This document shows positions 17,899 to 27,817 of a stretch of 64,000 bases of DNA, one piece after another (position 1 is the first letter of the stretch; each line of letters starts with the position of its first letter). The position numbers and the translations under genes are program-made. The notes under the pieces were generated by a model. That model was not told where the DNA came from. It was given only the letters and a program-made list of their open reading frames with translations, and searched no databases. Source of the DNA: Rippkaea orientalis PCC 8801 (lineage in GTDB: Bacteria > Cyanobacteriota > Cyanobacteriia > Cyanobacteriales > Microcystaceae); assembly GCF_000021805.1 (NCBI RefSeq), contig NC_011726.1:1736001-1800000 (forward strand), read 5' to 3'.

Positions 17899-18114
17899 TT
17901 AAGCTTCTTGGTTGACAAAGGGCAACAAGGCTAAAAATCTCGCTCTTTTGACGGCTTTTGTTAGATCTCTCTGCTGTTTGGCGGTTAGTCCAGTAATGCG
18001 TCGAGGTAACAATTTTCCCCGTTCGGTGATAAATTTTCGTAGCAGTTCGGTGTCTTTGTAGTCAATCGGTTGACTGGGGGCAATCGGGGAAAGACGTTTA
18101 CGGTAGTAACTCAT
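17899..18114 (-). CDS. rpsR: 30S ribosomal protein bS18
   Basis: bS18 binds bS6 and 16S rRNA in the platform of the small subunit. The 71-residue protein has the full family pattern: YYRKRLSPI at the N-terminus, [50 protein letters not shown]. The length is typical of cyanobacterial and plastid forms. It follows rpmG by 42 bp on the same strand, the usual rpmG-rpsR pairing of cyanobacteria and plastids. Confidence 0.97.
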   Translation of the reverse strand: MSYYRKRLSPIAPSQPIDYKDTELLRKFITERGKLLPRRITGLTAKQQRDLTKAVKRARFLALLPFVNQEA

Positions 18115-18156
18115 AATTTTTTCTTGACTTTTTAGCGATTTTGTGCTATCGACTTT

Positions 18157-18351
18157 TTATTTGATTTCCTTATGGATGGTGTGGGTGTTGCAGTGGGGGC
18201 AGAATTTTTTGATTTCCATTCTCCCTGTTGTATTACGGCGGTTTTTGCTGGTGGTATAGCGAGAAACCCCCGGCGATCGCTTGTCGGTGTTTGTCCGACA
18301 CTCGGTACACTCTAAGGTGATGATGATGCGGACTCCTTTTTTAGCTGCCAT
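18157..18351 (-). CDS. rpmG: 50S ribosomal protein bL33
   Basis: bL33 is a small large-subunit protein near the E site. The 64-residue protein starts [18 protein letters not shown] and has two CxxC pairs (CTEC and CPHC), so it is the zinc-binding (C+) form. Its sequence includes the [10 protein letters not shown] motif shared with plastid L33. It is the first gene of the rpmG-rpsR pair. Confidence 0.97.
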   Translation of the reverse strand: MAAKKGVRIIITLECTECRTNTDKRSPGVSRYTTSKNRRNTTGRMEIKKFCPHCNTHTIHKEIK

Positions 18352-18522
18352 AGTTGAGTTGCGTCAGTCAATTGTTGATAGGTTTACACACAAACGATTA
18401 TTATCTCATATTCCCCTAGCGTTTGACAAGCAGAAATAGGACTTAATCAGCAGTAATCTTTACAAAATCCGGCTTGTTTGCTAAGGTTATAGGTTAAGTT
18501 AAATTAAACAAAATTACAAAAA

Positions 18523-18720
18523 ATGCTTGTATTATCACAATTAATAGCAGTAGCCGGACAATTTCCTACCTATTTTGTCATTGTTTACGTTGTCGGATTT
18601 ATTGCAGCCGTTACGATTGGTTCTATTGCTTGGTATAATTCAAAGCGTCCTGCCGGATGGGAAGATGCCCAACGTCCTGATTTTGTCCCTGACCTAGAAG
18701 ACAAAGAATCAAAGTCTTAG
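18523..18720 (+). CDS. psb35: Small one-helix membrane protein, Psb35-like photosystem II factor
   Basis: The 65-residue protein has one hydrophobic helix (about residues 15-38, TYFVIVYVVGFIAAVTIGSI) followed by AWYNSKRPAGWEDAQRPD and an acidic tail. This pattern matches, from memory, the small cyanobacterial protein named Psb35 (Ssl2148 in Synechocystis), which associates with the CP47 module of photosystem II. The identification rests on recall of the SKRPxGWE motif, so the symbol is tentative. It is divergent from rpmG and appears monocistronic, with a hairpin downstream at 18879. Confidence 0.65.
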   Translation: MLVLSQLIAVAGQFPTYFVIVYVVGFIAAVTIGSIAWYNSKRPAGWEDAQRPDFVPDLEDKESKS

Positions 18721-19027
18721 GGATTGAGTATTGAACAAACATTAAATTGGTATTCTGTCTTAATTGGTGACAAGTATTTCTCTAGGGTATTTGTTAGCCA
18801 AAGTTCTACAAATACACTGCGAACGCCAGTAACTCTGGGGACATTCAGAAGTTTAGCTATTTCTTAATGCTAATGAATCCCCATCCATAATCGATAGATT
18901 ATGGATGGGGTGCGTTCAAGGATATTTTTATGCTCTATCTAACACAGTCATCTGCCTATCTGATAGTGTCTAGCTTTGGGTTATTTGTTTTGATATATTC
19001 CTCTAACCCGTACAATCCAAATAGCTG
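18721..19027. other. 307-bp intergenic region with strong stem-loop
   Basis: The region separates the Psb35-like gene from the converging reductase gene. It contains the 14-bp hairpin at 18879-18910 and no ORF worth reporting. Confidence 0.5.
18879..18910. terminator. Perfect 14-bp stem-loop between convergent genes
   Basis: The arms ccccatccataatc and gattatggatgggg are exact complements around a GATA loop. Lying between two convergent genes, it probably acts as a bidirectional terminator, although no long T-run follows directly. Confidence 0.6.
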
Positions 19028-20146
19028 CTAATAAGTGGGAAAATCAATATAACCTTCGGGTTCAAAGGAATACCAATCTTTCATGTCTGCGGGAGGATTC
19101 AGCGACCAACCATTGGCAAACCGTTCAACTAAATCGGGATTACTAATAAAGGGTCGTCCAAAGGCAATTAAGTCAGCATTTCCCTCTTTAATCGCTGCTT
19201 CTGCGGTTTCTTGGGTATAACCACAATTACCCATCAACGGTCCATCAAAGACGGCTCGAAATTCAGCTAGGGTCATCGGTTCTCCTAATCCATGAAACCC
19301 AAACTCTAACCCATTGACTAAATGAAGATAGGCTAACCCGTAAGTATTTAATTGTTGAGCAACATACAAGAAAGTTTCTCGATAATCTGGGGAACCCATG
19401 TCATTATAAATCCCATTAGGAGATAACCTAACCGCGACTCGATTGGCAGGAAAAACTGTTAAAATAGCCTCAACAATTTCTTGCAGAAACCGATAGCGAT
19501 TTTCTAAACTTCCGCCGTATTTATCGGTGCGATGGTTGGTTTTTGTTTCGAGAAATTGATTGATTAAATAGCCATTAGCCGCATGAATTTCTACACCATC
19601 AAATCCGGCCATTTTTGCTTTTAAAGCGGCTTGACGATAATCTTCAACAATGCGGGGAATTTCTGGGGTTTCTAAGGCGCGAGGGGTTTCGTAGGGTTGT
19701 TTGCCAATGGGAGTATGAATATAGTCCCCATTAATCTTAATAGCAGAAGCAGAAACGGGTAGTTGACCGTTTTCTTGAAAACTACTATGAGACGCTCGTC
19801 CACAGTGCCAAAGCTGCATAAAAATCGGGGTTCCTTGATTACGTACGGCCTCGGTTACTTGTTTCCAGGCTTCGGCGTGTTCCTCGGTGTAAATATTAGG
19901 CGCATGAACCCATCCTTTAGCCTGGTGGGAGATGCTAGTCGCTTCAGTGATAAGTAACCCCGCAGAGGCGCGTTGGGTGTAGTATTGCGCCATTAAGGGG
20001 TTCGCTAGACCCTCTGCTCCGGCTCTCGCACGGGTCATCGGAGCCATCGCAACACGGTTTTTTAGGCTAATATCGCCTAGTTCAAAGGGACTCAATAAAG
20101 ACGGGGAAGCAGTGGGAGTATTCATAAATTGATGAGTGACGGACAA
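19028..20146 (-). CDS. Old yellow enzyme family alkene reductase (NADH:flavin oxidoreductase)
   Basis: Enzymes of this family use FMN and NAD(P)H to reduce activated C=C bonds or nitro groups. The 372-residue protein is a TIM barrel with an N-terminal LLSPFELGDISLKNRVAMAPMTR, the QLWHCGRASH segment near residues 110-120 (histidine ligand region), GFDGVEIHAANGYLINQFL near 180-200 and KYGGSLENRYRF near 210. The length is typical of NemA/OYE-type reductases. It is convergent with the Psb35-like gene. A Pho-box-like repeat lies 89-118 bp upstream of the start, which suggests but does not prove control by phosphate. Confidence 0.92.
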   Translation of the reverse strand: MSVTHQFMNTPTASPSLLSPFELGDISLKNRVAMAPMTRARAGAEGLANPLMAQYYTQRASAGLLITEATSISHQAKGWVHAPNIYTEEHAEAWKQVTEAVRNQGTPIFMQLWHCGRASHSSFQENGQLPVSASAIKINGDYIHTPIGKQPYETPRALETPEIPRIVEDYRQAALKAKMAGFDGVEIHAANGYLINQFLETKTNHRTDKYGGSLENRYRFLQEIVEAILTVFPANRVAVRLSPNGIYNDMGSPDYRETFLYVAQQLNTYGLAYLHLVNGLEFGFHGLGEPMTLAEFRAVFDGPLMGNCGYTQETAEAAIKEGNADLIAFGRPFISNPDLVERFANGWSLNPPADMKDWYSFEPEGYIDFPTY

Positions 20147-20465
20147 ACTGTACCTTATCCTAAATTAACATATTATTTTAAGATTTTTTTAATGGTTTTT
20201 TAGTAAAAATGTGCTGACGAAAGTATCTTTTTATTTTAACCGTTTCTTAACCTTTTCTAACTCTTCTCTAAAAGTTTAGAAAATTGGGTTGACAATTGCT
20301 AAATTAAATAACAGCTTGTAGAGTAAGTCAATAGAGATGATTCAAGTTATTTAGATCATCAGAAAGATTTTGTTTAAGTTAAGTTTTCTAGATCTTGATC
20401 AGTTTTGATTTTTAGTAAACGCTTTTTCATCTCTCTATTAGTTTCAACGTACTGCTATTATTTAA
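20147..20465. other. 319-bp intergenic region upstream of the reductase
   Basis: This AT-rich region holds the Pho-box-like repeats at 20235-20264 and otherwise nothing I can name. It follows the 3' end of the three-gene nuclease operon. Confidence 0.5.
20235..20264. promoter_or_regulatory. Pho-box-like 11-bp-period repeat
   Basis: On the plus strand TTTAACCG (20235-20242) and CTTAACCT (20246-20253) are separated by TTT and followed after TTT by the degenerate CTAACTCT. The cyanobacterial SphR box is described as 8-bp repeats of PyTTAAPyPyW with 3-bp spacers, which the first two units fit well. The nearest gene with its 5' end here is the reductase (start 20146). Orientation is opposite to that gene, which lowers confidence. 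Confidence 0.4.
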
Positions 20466-20954
20466 TTATAATTTTTTTTGATAGTGAGCAATTTTTTTGA
20501 CTTGCTTAAGGGGAATAATAACGCCCCAAGTATTATAGTTGATATTCGGGACTTTTTTCTCTTTTAATATAGAGCGTAATTCCCACACTAAATTACGCAA
20601 TTTATTAGGTTCTATCACTATAATTTCTGGAGTAGGAATCAAAAAGATCCAGTAATCAGCTTGAGAACTCCATCCCCATCCAGTGAGATTTTTTGTATCA
20701 ACGGAAATCGTCTCAAAAAATAGATTACCTGTCCTTGCCGAAGCTAAATCAAATTTATACTCGACAGTAATAATACTTCCATCAGAGCGCATTAACAGTC
20801 GATCAATACCCATTTTTTGGTATTTCTCTATAGAAGAAACATCTAAGATTTTATAAATAGACTTTAGCCATTCATCTAAAATTGCTTCCCCTTGTTTTCC
20901 TATTAATTCTTGATAATGGAAATTATAAATTTTCTTGTGATTGATAGTTGCCAT
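20466..20954 (-). CDS. Putative PD-(D/E)XK nuclease of a three-gene operon
   Basis: The 162-residue protein is not one I can name. It carries a convincing PD-(D/E)XK pattern: E23 in GKQGEAILDEWL, D51 in GIDRLLM, and E65-x-K67 in GSIITVEYKFD, followed by a GWGWSSQADYWIFLIP strand near 91-107. This is the layout of small restriction-like nucleases. It is the last gene of an operon; its ORF overlaps the preceding winged-helix gene by 32 nt. With the Phd-like first gene it could be a nuclease toxin or a restriction endonuclease. No methylase gene is adjacent. Confidence 0.75.
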   Translation of the reverse strand: MATINHKKIYNFHYQELIGKQGEAILDEWLKSIYKILDVSSIEKYQKMGIDRLLMRSDGSIITVEYKFDLASARTGNLFFETISVDTKNLTGWGWSSQADYWIFLIPTPEIIVIEPNKLRNLVWELRSILKEKKVPNINYNTWGVIIPLKQVKKIAHYQKKL

Positions 20955-21777
20955 AGATCAAAGGAATAGTTAATTGCAAGGTTTTTTCTTTTAAACAAAT
21001 GGGTATTCCTGTAAATTTGGAAATAAATTTAACCCAATTCTTAAGTGTTTGAGAGCGTCGGTTACTTGTATCTGATAAATGATCTTCAGGACGATAAGCA
21101 ATCTCTTTAACTAATTCATCGGTTAATTCTTTTCCTCCTTCAGTAACTGCTCCCATAATTAACCACACAGGACGATAATTTAACATGGCTTCAATTAGTA
21201 ATCTAGTTTGAGTTTCTTGATCAGGAGCTTTGGCAATTAATTCACCTTTATTGGTTAGATTTAAGTTGATTTTTCGTCCTTTTCGATTTCTTTCAATTAA
21301 TCTAAGTTCTTCTAACGTACTTAAAGCATATTGTCCATGGCGTGCAACATCTTTATTTTGCTTAGCTTTAGAGCCTAATTTTAATCCTAATTCGTAAGAA
21401 CTATTTAATCCTTGATGAATCAATTCAAGAGTTTTAATCATTTTCTGGGGTTTATCGCATTGAGGGATATCTTCAAGAATATCCTTATCATCCCAACTAT
21501 CAGGAATTGAGAATCTGGTTTTTAATAGTTCAATAGACTTAATTTGAATATCTAATATTGTTACTATTTGATTAATCGGATCTGAGACATACTGCATTTC
21601 AAAAGTATGAGCATCTATTCTATTTATATTACCAAGGAAATAGTCAACTTTTGCAATTTCTCCTTTTTGTCTAAGAGCTTCTAAAAATTGTGGTAATTCT
21701 TGACACACTTCAGTAGGAAAATCAAGCTTTCTTACTTTTCTCTGTAATTTTTTATCAGCAAATTTAAACTCAAACAT
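20923..21777 (-). CDS. Winged-helix protein of unknown function in nuclease operon
   Basis: I start it at MFEFKFADKK (284 residues); a longer frame to 21861 would overlap the upstream gene by more than 90 nt. No named family is recognised. Residues about 100-185 look like a winged helix: KTLELIHQGLNSSYELGLKLGS, ARHGQYALSTLEELRLIERN, GRKINLNLTNKGELI. A second helix-rich DNA-binding-like part near the C-terminus contains SNRRSQTLKNWVKFISKFTGI. The N-terminal 90 residues are a separate alpha/beta region. Overlaps of 8 nt with the gene before and 32 nt with the gene after point to obligate co-expression, so it may be the DNA-recognition or regulatory subunit for the nuclease. Confidence 0.75.
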   Translation of the reverse strand: MFEFKFADKKLQRKVRKLDFPTEVCQELPQFLEALRQKGEIAKVDYFLGNINRIDAHTFEMQYVSDPINQIVTILDIQIKSIELLKTRFSIPDSWDDKDILEDIPQCDKPQKMIKTLELIHQGLNSSYELGLKLGSKAKQNKDVARHGQYALSTLEELRLIERNRKGRKINLNLTNKGELIAKAPDQETQTRLLIEAMLNYRPVWLIMGAVTEGGKELTDELVKEIAYRPEDHLSDTSNRRSQTLKNWVKFISKFTGIPICLKEKTLQLTIPLIYGNYQSQENL

Positions 21778-22204
21778 TACTTTCTTCTCCGTGTTGGAAT
21801 ATTGATAATTGTTTAATTTCAAGAATTTCACTCTCAACTGCCAACAATTTATGAGCAACATCAGACATTGGAATAGGAAGGTAAGGCATAAAACGGGGAC
21901 TCACAAATGCAGCAGCACGTCGAGTATGAAAAGTCAAATAAATACAATCAATCTCTATTTGTAATCTTTCCCAACACTCTGTCATTTGTGCTCTGAAATC
22001 TGAAAGTGACATTTCTTCTGTTTTATTAACATTAATTAACCCTTCTTCCTCAAGCTCCGAGATGTCTTTTAAGGGAACTAAAAAACCGACAACCTGCCCG
22101 TAGTAAGTAGCAGCAATACGCTTCATACCAAGCTGAACTTGACGCTTGAACTTTGGCAAACTGGTTCTTAGTTCCGATAAAGGCAATTGCTTAAAGGAAC
22201 TCAC
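21770..22204 (-). CDS. Tandem Phd/YefM-fold protein, candidate antitoxin
   Basis: The 144-residue protein seems to hold two Phd/YefM-like units. Unit one (residues 6-50) reads LPLSELRTSLPKFKRQVQLG, ATYYGQVVGFLVPL; unit two (about 64-110) reads MSLSDFRAQMTECWERLQ, LTFHTRRAAAFVSP. Each has the SEL/SDFR helix followed by the strand pair for which Phd is known. A duplicated Phd fold in one chain would give an intramolecular dimer. It is the first gene of the operon and would be the antitoxin and/or repressor if this is a toxin-antitoxin system. The Phd assignment is from motif reading alone. Confidence 0.7.
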   Translation of the reverse strand: MSSFKQLPLSELRTSLPKFKRQVQLGMKRIAATYYGQVVGFLVPLKDISELEEEGLINVNKTEEMSLSDFRAQMTECWERLQIEIDCIYLTFHTRRAAAFVSPRFMPYLPIPMSDVAHKLLAVESEILEIKQLSIFQHGEESNV

Positions 22205-22382
22205 TGAATTTGACCTCTGTGTAAGTTATACAACATATTACTTAATTTACGGAAGTAGCAAATTTATCATGCTTTACATTTTAACTCTAGAAGCTTTAAA
22301 TAGCAAGTCTTTGAACATTTTTGTTTTTGCTTAATTTAGGCGATAACTGAACTTGCCCAAATTAATCCTTGGACAGAAGTGC

Positions 22383-22410
22383 GATCGCCAAAGGTACACC
22401 TTTGGCGATC
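22383..22410. terminator. Perfect 13-bp stem-loop 3' of xfp
   Basis: Arms gatcgccaaaggt and acctttggcgatc are exact complements with two bases between them. It lies 20 bp past the xfp stop on the minus strand and 3' to a HIP1 octamer (GCGATCGC overlapping its left arm). It is the most likely xfp terminator. Confidence 0.6.
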
Positions 22411-22430
22411 AATGATTCGTTAAAATCAAA

Positions 22431-24839
22431 TTAATGAGGCCATTTCCAGTTATTAATCTCTGGTTTATCGATACCATGTTCATAGGCATAGGCGCGATGT
22501 TCAATAATCGCATTTTTCATGCGTTCATAAACATAGGCTGCTGCTGATCCCAATTTAGGCACACGATTAATAACATCAATCACCAAATTAAAGCGGTCAA
22601 TTTGATTATTAATCGCCAATTCTAAGGGAGTATTAATATTCCCCTTTTCCTTGTAACCGCGTACATGGAGATTATGGTGATTGGTGCGACGATAGGTTAA
22701 CTTATGAATTAACCAAGGATAGCCATGAAAATTGAAAATAATGGGCTTATCTTTGGTAAACAAGTTATCAAAATCTCGATCTGAAAGTCCGTGAGGATGT
22801 TCTATTTCAGACTGTAATTTAAACAAGTCTACGACGTTAATAAACCGCACTTTCAAATCAGGAAATTCTTCGCGTAAAATAGCCGTTGCCGCTAAAGCTT
22901 CCTTCGTGGCAACATCACCACAAGAGGCCATAATCACATCAGGATGATCCGGTTCTGTGCCACAATCATCATTACTCGCCCAATCCCAAATCCCAATGCC
23001 TTTGGTACAATGTTTGATGGCTTGATCCATGTTCAAATACTGGAGATGTACCTGTTTATCAGAGACGATGACATTAACGTAGTCTTTGCTCTTTAAACAG
23101 TGATTAGCTACTGATAATAAACAGTTAGCATCGGGGGGAAAGTATACGCGAACCACGTCTGCACTTTTATTAGTAACCAGATCAACGTACCCTGGATCTT
23201 GATGACTAAACCCGTTGTGATCTTGTCGCCAAACTGTCGAAGAGAGTAAGATATTCAAAGAAGAGACAGAAGCACGCCAGGGAACCTCATTTTTACAGAT
23301 ATCCAGCCATTTTGCGTGTTGGTTAAACATGGAGTCCACTACATGAGCAAATGCTTCGTAGGTATGGAAAAACCCATGACGACCCGTTAATAAATAGCCT
23401 TCTAACCATCCTTGGAGGGTATGTTCGCTTAACATCTCCATGACCCGTCCATCGGTAGTAATTTCCGTTCCGTCCGCATCTTCAGGTAAGATCTCACCCA
23501 TCCAGACTTTTTTACTGATTTCGTAGATAGCATTGAGACGGTTAGATGCGGTTTCATCCGGACCAAAAACGCGGAAATTGGTCATATTATTGGCCATGAC
23601 ATCCCGTAGAAAATTCCCCAATAAAGCCGTATTTCCCACTTCTACGGTTCCTGGTTTGGCAACTTCTACCCCATAATTACGAAAATCAGGCATTTTTAGG
23701 TCTTTACGCAATAAACCCCCGTTAGCGTGGGGGTTGGCACTCATGCGATGGTGTCCCGTGGGTGCGAGTTCTTTCAATTCGGGAATAAGGGTTCCGTTCT
23801 CATCAAAGAGTTCTTCAGGTGTGTAACTCTTTAACCAGTCTTCGAGGACTTTGATGTGTGCAGGGTTGCCGTGCATTCCTGATAAGGGGACTTGGTGCGA
23901 TCGCCAAAAATCTTCGGTTTTTTTGCCGTCCACTGAGGCAGGTCCTGTCCATCCTTTAGGAGAGCGTAGCACAATCATCGGCCAGATGGGACGTTTAGCG
24001 ACTCCACTGGTGCGTGCTTCTTGTTGAATGTGTTTAATTTCTGCGATCGCAGTTTCCAAAGTCGCGGCCATTTTTTGGTGCATCACTTCGGGGTCAGACC
24101 CTTCAACGAAATAGGGTTTATAACCATACCCTTTGAAGAGATATTCTAATTCTTCGTGACTAATACGGGCTAAAATAGTTGGATTAGCAATTTTATAACC
24201 ATTGAGATGTAAAATCGGTAAAACTGCACCGTCACGGATAGGGTTAATGAATTTGTTAGAATGCCAGGCAGTGGCCAACGGTCCGGTTTCGGCTTCTCCA
24301 TCCCCGACCACCGCAGCTACAATGAGATCGGGGTTATCTAAGGCAGCACCGTAAGCATGGGAAAGACTATAGCCTAATTCTCCCCCTTCATGAATTGATC
24401 CAGGGGTTTCTGGGGTACAATGGCTACCAATACCCCCAGGGAAAGAAAACTGTTTAAAGAACTTCTTCATCCCCTCTTCGTCTTCGCTTTTATCGGGGTA
24501 AGTTTCGGAGTAGGTTCCTTCAAGATAAACGGGTCCTAATATTCCTGGGGCACCGTGTCCAGGTCCTGCCATATAAATAACATCAAGTCCGTATTTTTTA
24601 ATCAGTCGGTTGAGGTGAATATAAATGAAGCTTAACCCAGGACTAGACCCCCAATGGCCTAATAAGCGGTTTTTAACGTGGTCTTCTGTTAAAGGGTCTT
24701 TAAGTAAAGGATTATCCCGCAAATAGATCATACCAACAGCAAGATAATTACAAGCTCGCCAGTAAGCCTGAATTTGACGCAATTCTTCCGCAGAAAGGGG
24801 AGTTTGTTCTAAAGTTGGTCTTTCGGGTGTGGCTACCAT
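22431..24839 (-). CDS. xfp: Phosphoketolase
   Basis: Phosphoketolase splits xylulose 5-phosphate (and often fructose 6-phosphate) with phosphate to acetyl phosphate and glyceraldehyde 3-phosphate, using thiamine diphosphate. The 802-residue length is standard. Visible signatures are GPGHGAPG near residues 92-99, [15 protein letters not shown] near 152-166, [21 protein letters not shown] near 177-197 (ThDP/Mg binding), and the C-terminal domain with [20 protein letters not shown]. It gives cyanobacteria a route from Calvin-cycle sugars to acetyl units. It is monocistronic and divergent from the GDSL gene. Confidence 0.96.
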   Translation of the reverse strand: MVATPERPTLEQTPLSAEELRQIQAYWRACNYLAVGMIYLRDNPLLKDPLTEDHVKNRLLGHWGSSPGLSFIYIHLNRLIKKYGLDVIYMAGPGHGAPGILGPVYLEGTYSETYPDKSEDEEGMKKFFKQFSFPGGIGSHCTPETPGSIHEGGELGYSLSHAYGAALDNPDLIVAAVVGDGEAETGPLATAWHSNKFINPIRDGAVLPILHLNGYKIANPTILARISHEELEYLFKGYGYKPYFVEGSDPEVMHQKMAATLETAIAEIKHIQQEARTSGVAKRPIWPMIVLRSPKGWTGPASVDGKKTEDFWRSHQVPLSGMHGNPAHIKVLEDWLKSYTPEELFDENGTLIPELKELAPTGHHRMSANPHANGGLLRKDLKMPDFRNYGVEVAKPGTVEVGNTALLGNFLRDVMANNMTNFRVFGPDETASNRLNAIYEISKKVWMGEILPEDADGTEITTDGRVMEMLSEHTLQGWLEGYLLTGRHGFFHTYEAFAHVVDSMFNQHAKWLDICKNEVPWRASVSSLNILLSSTVWRQDHNGFSHQDPGYVDLVTNKSADVVRVYFPPDANCLLSVANHCLKSKDYVNVIVSDKQVHLQYLNMDQAIKHCTKGIGIWDWASNDDCGTEPDHPDVIMASCGDVATKEALAATAILREEFPDLKVRFINVVDLFKLQSEIEHPHGLSDRDFDNLFTKDKPIIFNFHGYPWLIHKLTYRRTNHHNLHVRGYKEKGNINTPLELAINNQIDRFNLVIDVINRVPKLGSAAAYVYERMKNAIIEHRAYAYEHGIDKPEINNWKWPH

Positions 24840-25220
24840 TGGTTATGACTCCAAATTACACCTTAATCGGTTAATGGTTTCAGTAATCAGTTAAATTACT
24901 TTTTCTTGGTGACTGTTTACTGCTTTCAAAAGTGTAACGTTTTACAGAAAACAAGGCAATTGAGATCGAAGATTTGGATCGAATAATAACATATTTTTGA
25001 TAAAATCTTAACCCAACCTTTAACTCTTGACAATTTATTTTCTTTTTATATATGTTGTTGGCTATTACCTGAATCTATTGAAAGATTATCTTAATATTTT
25101 TTTATAAACACTCGGCACAAAATAAATCTAAAAAAAATCAGTAATTATTTAATTTAGGACGGAAGAAAAGGGTAACTTTAGGTCAAGTCAAATCAATGTT
25201 TGTTTAATTAATTATCGTTT
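24840..25220. other. 381-bp divergent intergenic region
   Basis: This AT-rich spacer between the divergent xfp and GDSL genes must contain both promoters. No conserved regulatory motif is certain. Two TTAAC-type boxes near 25009-25027 are 12 bp apart, so they miss the Pho-box period. Confidence 0.4.
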
Positions 25221-26393
25221 ATGAATCAACAACTTTTAGGGGGAATGGTGAGTGCTGTCTTTTCATCAAGTCTCCTTCTTGCCACACCGACAACCCTAGC
25301 AGCCAATATCCCCGCTCAGCTTAGTACACTTACCCTAGAATTTAATCAAAAGCTCGATCAAACGATTGTTCAATTGAATGGGGAATTAACGGGTATTAAT
25401 ATTGCTTTAGCTGATGTCTACACTCTTTATCGAGATGTGTTACCCAACGAGTTTGCCAATAGTGACTCCGAGTGTTTTCAAGGACCTTTGTCTGCACCGA
25501 CAAGTATTTGCAATAATCCTGATTCTTTTATCTTTTTAGATAATATTCATCCAACATCAGCCACTCATAGTCGAATTGCTGATATTTCCTTTGCCGTCCT
25601 TGATAATACGGTCAAAGCGTCGGTAGATGAAGTCTTTATTTTTGGAGATAGTCTGAGCGATCGCAATAACTTCTATAGTTTTAGTAATGGGTTTGTCCCC
25701 CCCACAGTAGCAACTGGTGGAGCGTTCGCTGGAACTCCTCTCTACAGTCCGGGGGCGTTCACTGATAACTTGTTATGGTGGGAACACCTGATTAATGATT
25801 TAGGAGTATCCAGTCCCGTCAGCTACTATGATGATGTTTTCTTGAACATTTTCCCCACTGATCCCACTGGAGGGATTAATTTTGCGGTTTCTGGCGCAAC
25901 AAGCGGACAAGATAATGCGGGTAATGCTATGAACCCACCCTTTCCCATCGACTTACCAGGGTTAGAAGATCAGGTAACTGCCTTTACTGGGTTATTTGCT
26001 CCCGCTCAACAGGCTAATTCAGACGCTCTGTACATCATCTGGGTTGGAACGAATAATTTATTAGGGGCGTTTTCCCCCGTAACACCCGATAATCCTTTTG
26101 CTCCCTTTAGCGATTTTACCACCAATGCCCAACAACCTGTCGATGATATTGCCGCAGCTATTACGATTTTGCACGAGTTAGGGGCTAGAAATTTCCTGAT
26201 AGGTAATTTATTTGATTTAGGGGATACACGGTTAGCGGCTGAATTTGAAGCCATTCGAGTGTCTACTCCAGAACCTTCAGCAACTCCACTAATAACCTTT
26301 CTGGCGGCCTTAGGACTGGGAACTCACGGGGTGAGAAAAAGCCTAAAGCGTAGACAGAGGGTAAGAGGAGGGGTTCAGGATCAATCAATCTAA
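25221..26393 (+). CDS. SGNH/GDSL hydrolase with permuted block order and PEP-CTERM-like tail
   Basis: The 390-residue exported protein begins with a signal peptide (residues 1-28, ending TLAA). GDSL hydrolases are lipases/esterases with blocks in the order I-II-III-V. Here block V (DNIHPT, D107 and H110) comes first, inside a segment (34-130) that looks like the usual C-terminal part of a GDSL enzyme. Block I (FGDSLSD, S144), block II (G218) and block III (WVGTNNL, N278) follow. The chain then stops at LGARNFLIGNLFDLGDTR, exactly where the first segment would normally continue. All catalytic residues are kept. A PEP-CTERM-like tail (STPEPS, hydrophobic run, RKSLKRRQR) suggests sorting to the cell surface. 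No frameshift is apparent. Confidence 0.88.
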   Translation: MNQQLLGGMVSAVFSSSLLLATPTTLAANIPAQLSTLTLEFNQKLDQTIVQLNGELTGINIALADVYTLYRDVLPNEFANSDSECFQGPLSAPTSICNNPDSFIFLDNIHPTSATHSRIADISFAVLDNTVKASVDEVFIFGDSLSDRNNFYSFSNGFVPPTVATGGAFAGTPLYSPGAFTDNLLWWEHLINDLGVSSPVSYYDDVFLNIFPTDPTGGINFAVSGATSGQDNAGNAMNPPFPIDLPGLEDQVTAFTGLFAPAQQANSDALYIIWVGTNNLLGAFSPVTPDNPFAPFSDFTTNAQQPVDDIAAAITILHELGARNFLIGNLFDLGDTRLAAEFEAIRVSTPEPSATPLITFLAALGLGTHGVRKSLKRRQRVRGGVQDQSI

Positions 26394-26626
26394 AAAAAGT
26401 CAGTCATTTTACGACTTGATCAGGTAAAAAAGTATAGGTTTTAGGCAATAGTTGATTGTTCAATCTTAAGCTTATTTTTATTGATTTTTTGCTTAAGCTG
26501 TATAGTCAACTTGTCTATTCCCGATGATCAAAAACTCAGAGGATGTTGATAATTAAGCTTTACTCAATAGTGTAGTTACAGGCGATACAGTATGGTAGAA
26601 ACAAATAGTCTTTGTTGATCGCTTGA

Positions 26627-27706
<1,080 letters not shown>

Positions 27707-27730
27707 TTTTGTTTAAAATATTCTAGAATT

Positions 27731-27754
27731 AGGGGCATCATCTATTATGCCCCT
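27731..27754 (+). terminator. Stem-loop 3' of gap1
   Basis: The 8-bp arms aggggcat and atgcccct enclose an 8-nt loop, starting 25 bp after the gap1 stop. It is followed by an AT-rich stretch but no strict T-run. It likely separates gap1 from dapB. Confidence 0.55.
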
Positions 27755-27817
27755 ATAATTATTACTAGCAATAGGGTAAAATACAAAGGATTAAATTTTG
27801 ATAGGCATATTTTTCTT

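Noticed and set aside
25009-25027. Pho-box-like CTTAACCC and TTTAACTC before the GDSL gene
   Set aside because: The spacing is 12 bp rather than 11 bp and there is no third unit.
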